Assembly (NCBI GenBank): GCA_027012915.1
Contig: JALUYN010000529.1
Coordinates: 1 to 9,226, forward strand
Direction of reading: 5' to 3'
DNA: 9,226 nt
Source: Cellvibrionaceae bacterium
GTDB lineage: Bacteria > Pseudomonadota > Gammaproteobacteria > Pseudomonadales > Cellvibrionaceae
Under the pieces are notes generated by a model. It was not told the origin of the DNA. It made no database searches and was given only the letters and a program-made list of their open reading frames with translations. Position numbers and translations under genes: made by a program. Of the stretch, positions 6,064 through 9,226 are shown piece after piece. Each line of letters starts with the position of its first letter. Positions within the stretch are counted from its first letter, which is position 1.

Positions 6064-7032
6064 ATGCGCGTCAATCGATTCACCACACTCCTAAGCCTGC
6101 TGCTCGGCATGCTTCTGAGCTCTGCAGCCTCCGCTGCGGAGCAGCGGCTGGTAATCCTCAGTGCTTCAGATGCACCGGCCTACAGCCGCGCCGCAACGCG
6201 CTTGACCCAGCGTTTACAACTGCAAGGGCAAACCACCGGCAGCAGTTATGTGCTATCCAGAGAGCAGATCAATCCTGAACTGCACCAGGCGCTAACTCAT
6301 GCCCAGCACATTGTCGCCATAGGTTCCAAAGCGTGCGACTACGCCGCAAAACACAGCACATCCTCCGCTGTTAGCTGCGGATTTATTACCAGTAATTCCT
6401 TCGAAGCCATTCGCGAACAGGTGCCGGGGCGCTCCAATCTAACTGCACTTTATATCGATCAACCGCTGCAGCGACTGCTCAACCTGGCAAGTCTGATCGG
6501 CCATGGCCAGGAACCCTACCGAGTAGGCCTGCTGTCTTCCAATACTCAGTCCAATCGCTCGGTTATTGCTGATTCCGAAGCGAACAACAGCGACCTGGAG
6601 ATTCGCAGTGTCGAGCTGCAATTGGAGGACAATCCAGTAAAAGTTATTGAACCATTGATATTCAACAGCGATGTTCTGATCGTGCAGCCCAGCGCCAAGC
6701 TGTTCAACCGCCTGGTTGCCAAACTGATTCTGCAGCTGAGCCTGCGCTACAAAGTACCGGTTATCGGTTTCTCGCAGAAATACTCCGAGGCTGGAGCGCT
6801 GGTCTCGCTGTACGCCAGCCCCGAAGATATCGGCGAGGATCTGGCGGAATACCTGATTCACCCCACAGAAGAAAAACACAAATCCCACACCTTACGGCAC
6901 GGACGCCACTTCAGTGTTTCGGTCAACAGTAATGTTGCCCGTAAACTGCAAAGCATGATTGACGCTGACGCACTGGAACAACAACTCAAAACCATGGAAA
7001 GCAACACCGACGCAGCACTGCGCTCACGTTAA
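6064..7032 (+). CDS. Periplasmic substrate-binding protein, ABC_sub_bind type, without transporter partners
   Basis: A 322-residue exported protein. Residues 1-24 are a Sec signal peptide with a hydrophobic core (LLSLLLGMLL) and an ASA cleavage site before AEQ. There is no lipobox cysteine, so it should be soluble in the periplasm. The body matches the two-lobed ABC_sub_bind family as I know it: LTALYIDQPLQRLLNLASLI (126-145) at the inter-lobe region, DVLIVQPSAKLFNRLVAKLI (203-222), then VPVIGFSQKYSEAGALVSLY (231-250) and PEDIGEDLAEYL (253-264), and the tail FSVSVNSNVARKL (283-295). C91 and C105 are its only cysteines and could form a disulfide. AGGGAAG (6053-6059) supports the start. No permease or ATPase gene is nearby; instead it sits 11 bases before a sensor kinase, which argues for ligand sensing rather than transport. 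Ligand unknown. Confidence 0.88.
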   Translation: MRVNRFTTLLSLLLGMLLSSAASAAEQRLVILSASDAPAYSRAATRLTQRLQLQGQTTGSSYVLSREQINPELHQALTHAQHIVAIGSKACDYAAKHSTSSAVSCGFITSNSFEAIREQVPGRSNLTALYIDQPLQRLLNLASLIGHGQEPYRVGLLSSNTQSNRSVIADSEANNSDLEIRSVELQLEDNPVKVIEPLIFNSDVLIVQPSAKLFNRLVAKLILQLSLRYKVPVIGFSQKYSEAGALVSLYASPEDIGEDLAEYLIHPTEEKHKSHTLRHGRHFSVSVNSNVARKLQSMIDADALEQQLKTMESNTDAALRSR

Positions 7033-7043
7033 AGGCCGCTTCC

Positions 7044-9226
7044 ATGAAGTCATACATCAATCAGTGGCCGATCCGCTATAAAATTCTCGCGCTGGTAGCC
7101 GCACCGCTGATTCTCACCGCGACACTGATTACCCTTTACCACACCATCGAAACCTTCGAGCAGGACAAAGAGAGTATTCGCAGCAGTTCCGAACGACTCC
7201 TGGCCCAGGCCGCCAACGCCGGCCAGCTGGCGTTCTTTGCCGAGGACACCCGCAGCCTCAACAATCTGGCCAAGAGCCTGATGGTGGACCCACAAATTAC
7301 CAGCGTTCACTTTTTTGATGAAAATAAGTCACCGATACCCCACGACTTCAGTCGTCAGCTCAATATCGGACTGGCCCCCTTTTCCGACGGTGATCACTTT
7401 TTACGAGAAGACCAATGGTTCTTTGTTAAAGCCGTTCACTACACCGAAGAGGGATTCTCCGACGACCCAGAGCAAGAACTGCAAGGTCTGGACGGCGATG
7501 AACAGGAACAGAAACCCATCGGCTGGATCACCATCGCCATTGACCTCAAGCAGAGCGAGCAAGAGCATCGCAATATTCTGATAAACAATCTAATGATCAC
7601 CACCGTCACCACGGTGATCGCATTCTGGCTGGCAATTCAGTTCGCTCGCACTATCACCACGCCCCTGCGCAAGATTACCCGGGCAGTGGAACACTACAGT
7701 AAACACGACTTCAATCATCGACTGCCGGAGGTGAGTGACGCGGAGCTGGGACAACTGGAAAAGGGCATTAATAACCTGGCCCTGCAAGTAAGCGAGTCCC
7801 AACAAACGCTTGAAAACGCGATCGACAAAGTACGCAGTCAGTGGATCGAAGCCGTGGAGGATCTGGAGCTTAAAAACAACGATCTGATCAGCGCCCGCAT
7901 TCGCGCCGAGGAAGCCAACAAAGCCAAAGATGACTTTCTTGCCAGAATGAGCCACGAACTGCGCACCCCTCTGACCGCCATTATGGGATTTGTAGGCATA
8001 CTGGATAAGACCGAACAGCCCCAAACCCGCAAAGAATATATTGAGATGATTCTGGCCACCTCCTCGGTCCTGCTATCGACCATTAACGACATTCTGGATT
8101 TCTCCAAACTCAAATCCAACACCTTTAAGCTCAGCCCCAGCCATTTCAATCTTGAACACCTGCTGCGCAACATCCTGGATATGCACAGCGTCTCGGCGAA
8201 TAAGAAGGGAATCGAGCTCAATCTGATGATCGACTCGGACGTTCCCCTGGAAATTGAGGTGGACTTCGACAAGCTGAAAAAGGTCCTCAATAACATTGTC
8301 GCCAACGCCATCAAATTTACCGACTTTGGCGATATCGTGGTGTTTATCTCCAATGCCCAGGACAATGACGGACAGCCGCTAATAGCCATCGAAGTGAAGG
8401 ACAGTGGCAGCGGCATAGCCCCGGGCGAGGTCGATCACCTGTTTGACCCCTTCTATCAATGCGACGAAAGCTCCACCCGACAATACGAAGGCACAGGCCT
8501 CGGGCTGTCCATTGCCAAGGATTTTGTGGAATTAATGGGCGGTACCATACAAGTAGACAGCGAACCCGGTGAAGGCACCGAGGTTAGGTTTACCTTTGCC
8601 TACAAGACCACACTGTTTGACGGCCGCAGTACCCAGCAGCAACAGGACCTCAGCGCGTACCTGTTCGATCTAAACGCGTGGACCAAACGCGCGTGGCGCA
8701 ACATCCTTCTAAAAATCACCCGCGACGTATACGCCCCGCACAGCTTTGAAGACCTTCTCGAGGTACTACCCATGAACGACAGCGAAGGACTGCTGCTCAT
8801 GGGTTATGACCTGCGCCGCAATAGCGAGCACGACCTGCAACGTCAGCTACAACAGCTGCGAAATGTCTATCAGGGACCGATTGTGCTGGCGTTGTCGGAG
8901 CAGTCCAACCTGGACAACAGTCACTACGAGATCAACTACTTTCCCATTGTTGTGACTCGCAAGCCTCTCACCCAGAGCCGTCTCACCTGGGCGTTGGATC
9001 AGCTCAGTCAGGGAGCCACACAGGCTCCCCTGGACGTGCTTCTCAATCCAACCCCTGAACCGCAGCTGCCAATGCTAGGAGAACATTTTGCGCACAAGAC
9101 TCAGGCTCCAGGCCAACCGCCTGCTCAACATCTAGTCCAACCTCAAGTTCAACCTCAAGCGCAAGCCCGGCCACTGGATAAACTGAGCATCCTCCTGGCT
9201 GAAGACAACCTCTTTAACCAAAGATT
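7044..9226 (+). CDS. BarA/GacS-like hybrid sensor histidine kinase, 3' end outside the window
   Basis: The frame is open from ATG 7044 to the window edge (727 codons and two bases, no stop). Order: TM1 (about 12-32), periplasmic sensor (33-178), TM2 (about 179-200), HAMP (200-252), coiled coil, dimerisation domain with phosphoacceptor H304 in [13 protein letters not shown], ATPase domain with N-box [11 protein letters not shown] (416-426), G1 DSGSGI (453-458) and G2 GTGLGL (483-488). Residues about 525-655 look like a receiver fold ending in [13 protein letters not shown], but I see no phosphoacceptor Asp. A Gln/Pro-rich linker (about 690-710) then leads into a second receiver beginning [14 protein letters not shown]. 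In BarA/GacS an Hpt domain would follow. The layout and the HAMP-to-H-box region resemble BarA closely. An acidic stretch lies in the sensor domain (135-157). AAAGG at 7031-7035, overlapping the preceding stop codon, serves as ribosome-binding site, so translation is probably coupled to the binding-protein gene. Confidence 0.95.
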   Translation, partial: MKSYINQWPIRYKILALVAAPLILTATLITLYHTIETFEQDKESIRSSSERLLAQAANAGQLAFFAEDTRSLNNLAKSLMVDPQITSVHFFDENKSPIPHDFSRQLNIGLAPFSDGDHFLREDQWFFVKAVHYTEEGFSDDPEQELQGLDGDEQEQKPIGWITIAIDLKQSEQEHRNILINNLMITTVTTVIAFWLAIQFARTITTPLRKITRAVEHYSKHDFNHRLPEVSDAELGQLEKGINNLALQVSESQQTLENAIDKVRSQWIEAVEDLELKNNDLISARIRAEEANKAKDDFLARMSHELRTPLTAIMGFVGILDKTEQPQTRKEYIEMILATSSVLLSTINDILDFSKLKSNTFKLSPSHFNLEHLLRNILDMHSVSANKKGIELNLMIDSDVPLEIEVDFDKLKKVLNNIVANAIKFTDFGDIVVFISNAQDNDGQPLIAIEVKDSGSGIAPGEVDHLFDPFYQCDESSTRQYEGTGLGLSIAKDFVELMGGTIQVDSEPGEGTEVRFTFAYKTTLFDGRSTQQQQDLSAYLFDLNAWTKRAWRNILLKITRDVYAPHSFEDLLEVLPMNDSEGLLLMGYDLRRNSEHDLQRQLQQLRNVYQGPIVLALSEQSNLDNSHYEINYFPIVVTRKPLTQSRLTWALDQLSQGATQAPLDVLLNPTPEPQLPMLGEHFAHKTQAPGQPPAQHLVQPQVQPQAQARPLDKLSILLAEDNLFNQR
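9138..9159 (+). repeat. Short in-frame repeat in the kinase Gln/Pro linker
   Basis: CAACCTCAAG occurs at 9138-9147 and 9150-9159, a 12-base (4-codon) period encoding QPQVQPQA (residues 699-706). It sits in the disordered linker between the degenerate and the true receiver domain. Slippage could change linker length without breaking the frame. Confidence 0.7.

Noticed and set aside
7838..8416. Minus-strand open frame of 192 codons
   Set aside because: It overlaps the H-box and ATPase domain of the kinase in antisense; its Ser/Leu/Arg-rich product has no recognisable feature.

Overview
The window reads as chromosomal DNA from a Gram-negative bacterium, most likely a marine-type gammaproteobacterium. 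This rests on the TonB-dependent outer-membrane receptors, a BarA/GacS-like hybrid kinase, a periplasmic binding protein with a Sec signal, and moderate GC content. A genus cannot be read from the sequence. No tRNA, rRNA, CRISPR array, transposase or integrase is visible.

Layout. Positions 1-300 hold no convincing gene. About 39-240 has the layout of a structured RNA or mobile RNA element: a closing stem, an apparent pseudoknot, and two consecutive 3' hairpins, one with a GNRA loop. A small ArsR-family repressor lies on the minus strand at 301-606. It carries a cysteine pair 66 residues apart, as in the persulfide/redox sensors SqrR, BigR and HlyU. The 454 bases at 607-1060 contain two copies of the palindrome TAATATTA overlapping a possible rightward promoter, then a long leader ending in a 15-base tandem duplication that includes an ATG.

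From 1061 to the right edge five genes run in the same direction with short gaps (54, 29, 27 and 11 bases) and look like one operon. They are two tandem paralogous TonB-dependent receptors, a NarL/LuxR-type response regulator, a periplasmic binding protein of the ABC_sub_bind type with no permease or ATPase beside it, and a BarA-like hybrid histidine kinase cut off by the window end just as a receiver domain begins.

How they may work together (inference): the receptors bring an unidentified ligand across the outer membrane, the orphan binding protein captures it in the periplasm and presents it to the kinase sensor domain, and the kinase phosphorelay drives the response regulator, which may control the receptors. 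The ArsR repressor may add sulfur or redox control through the twin palindromes. The substrate cannot be deduced from the sequence. The kinase continues beyond 9226.
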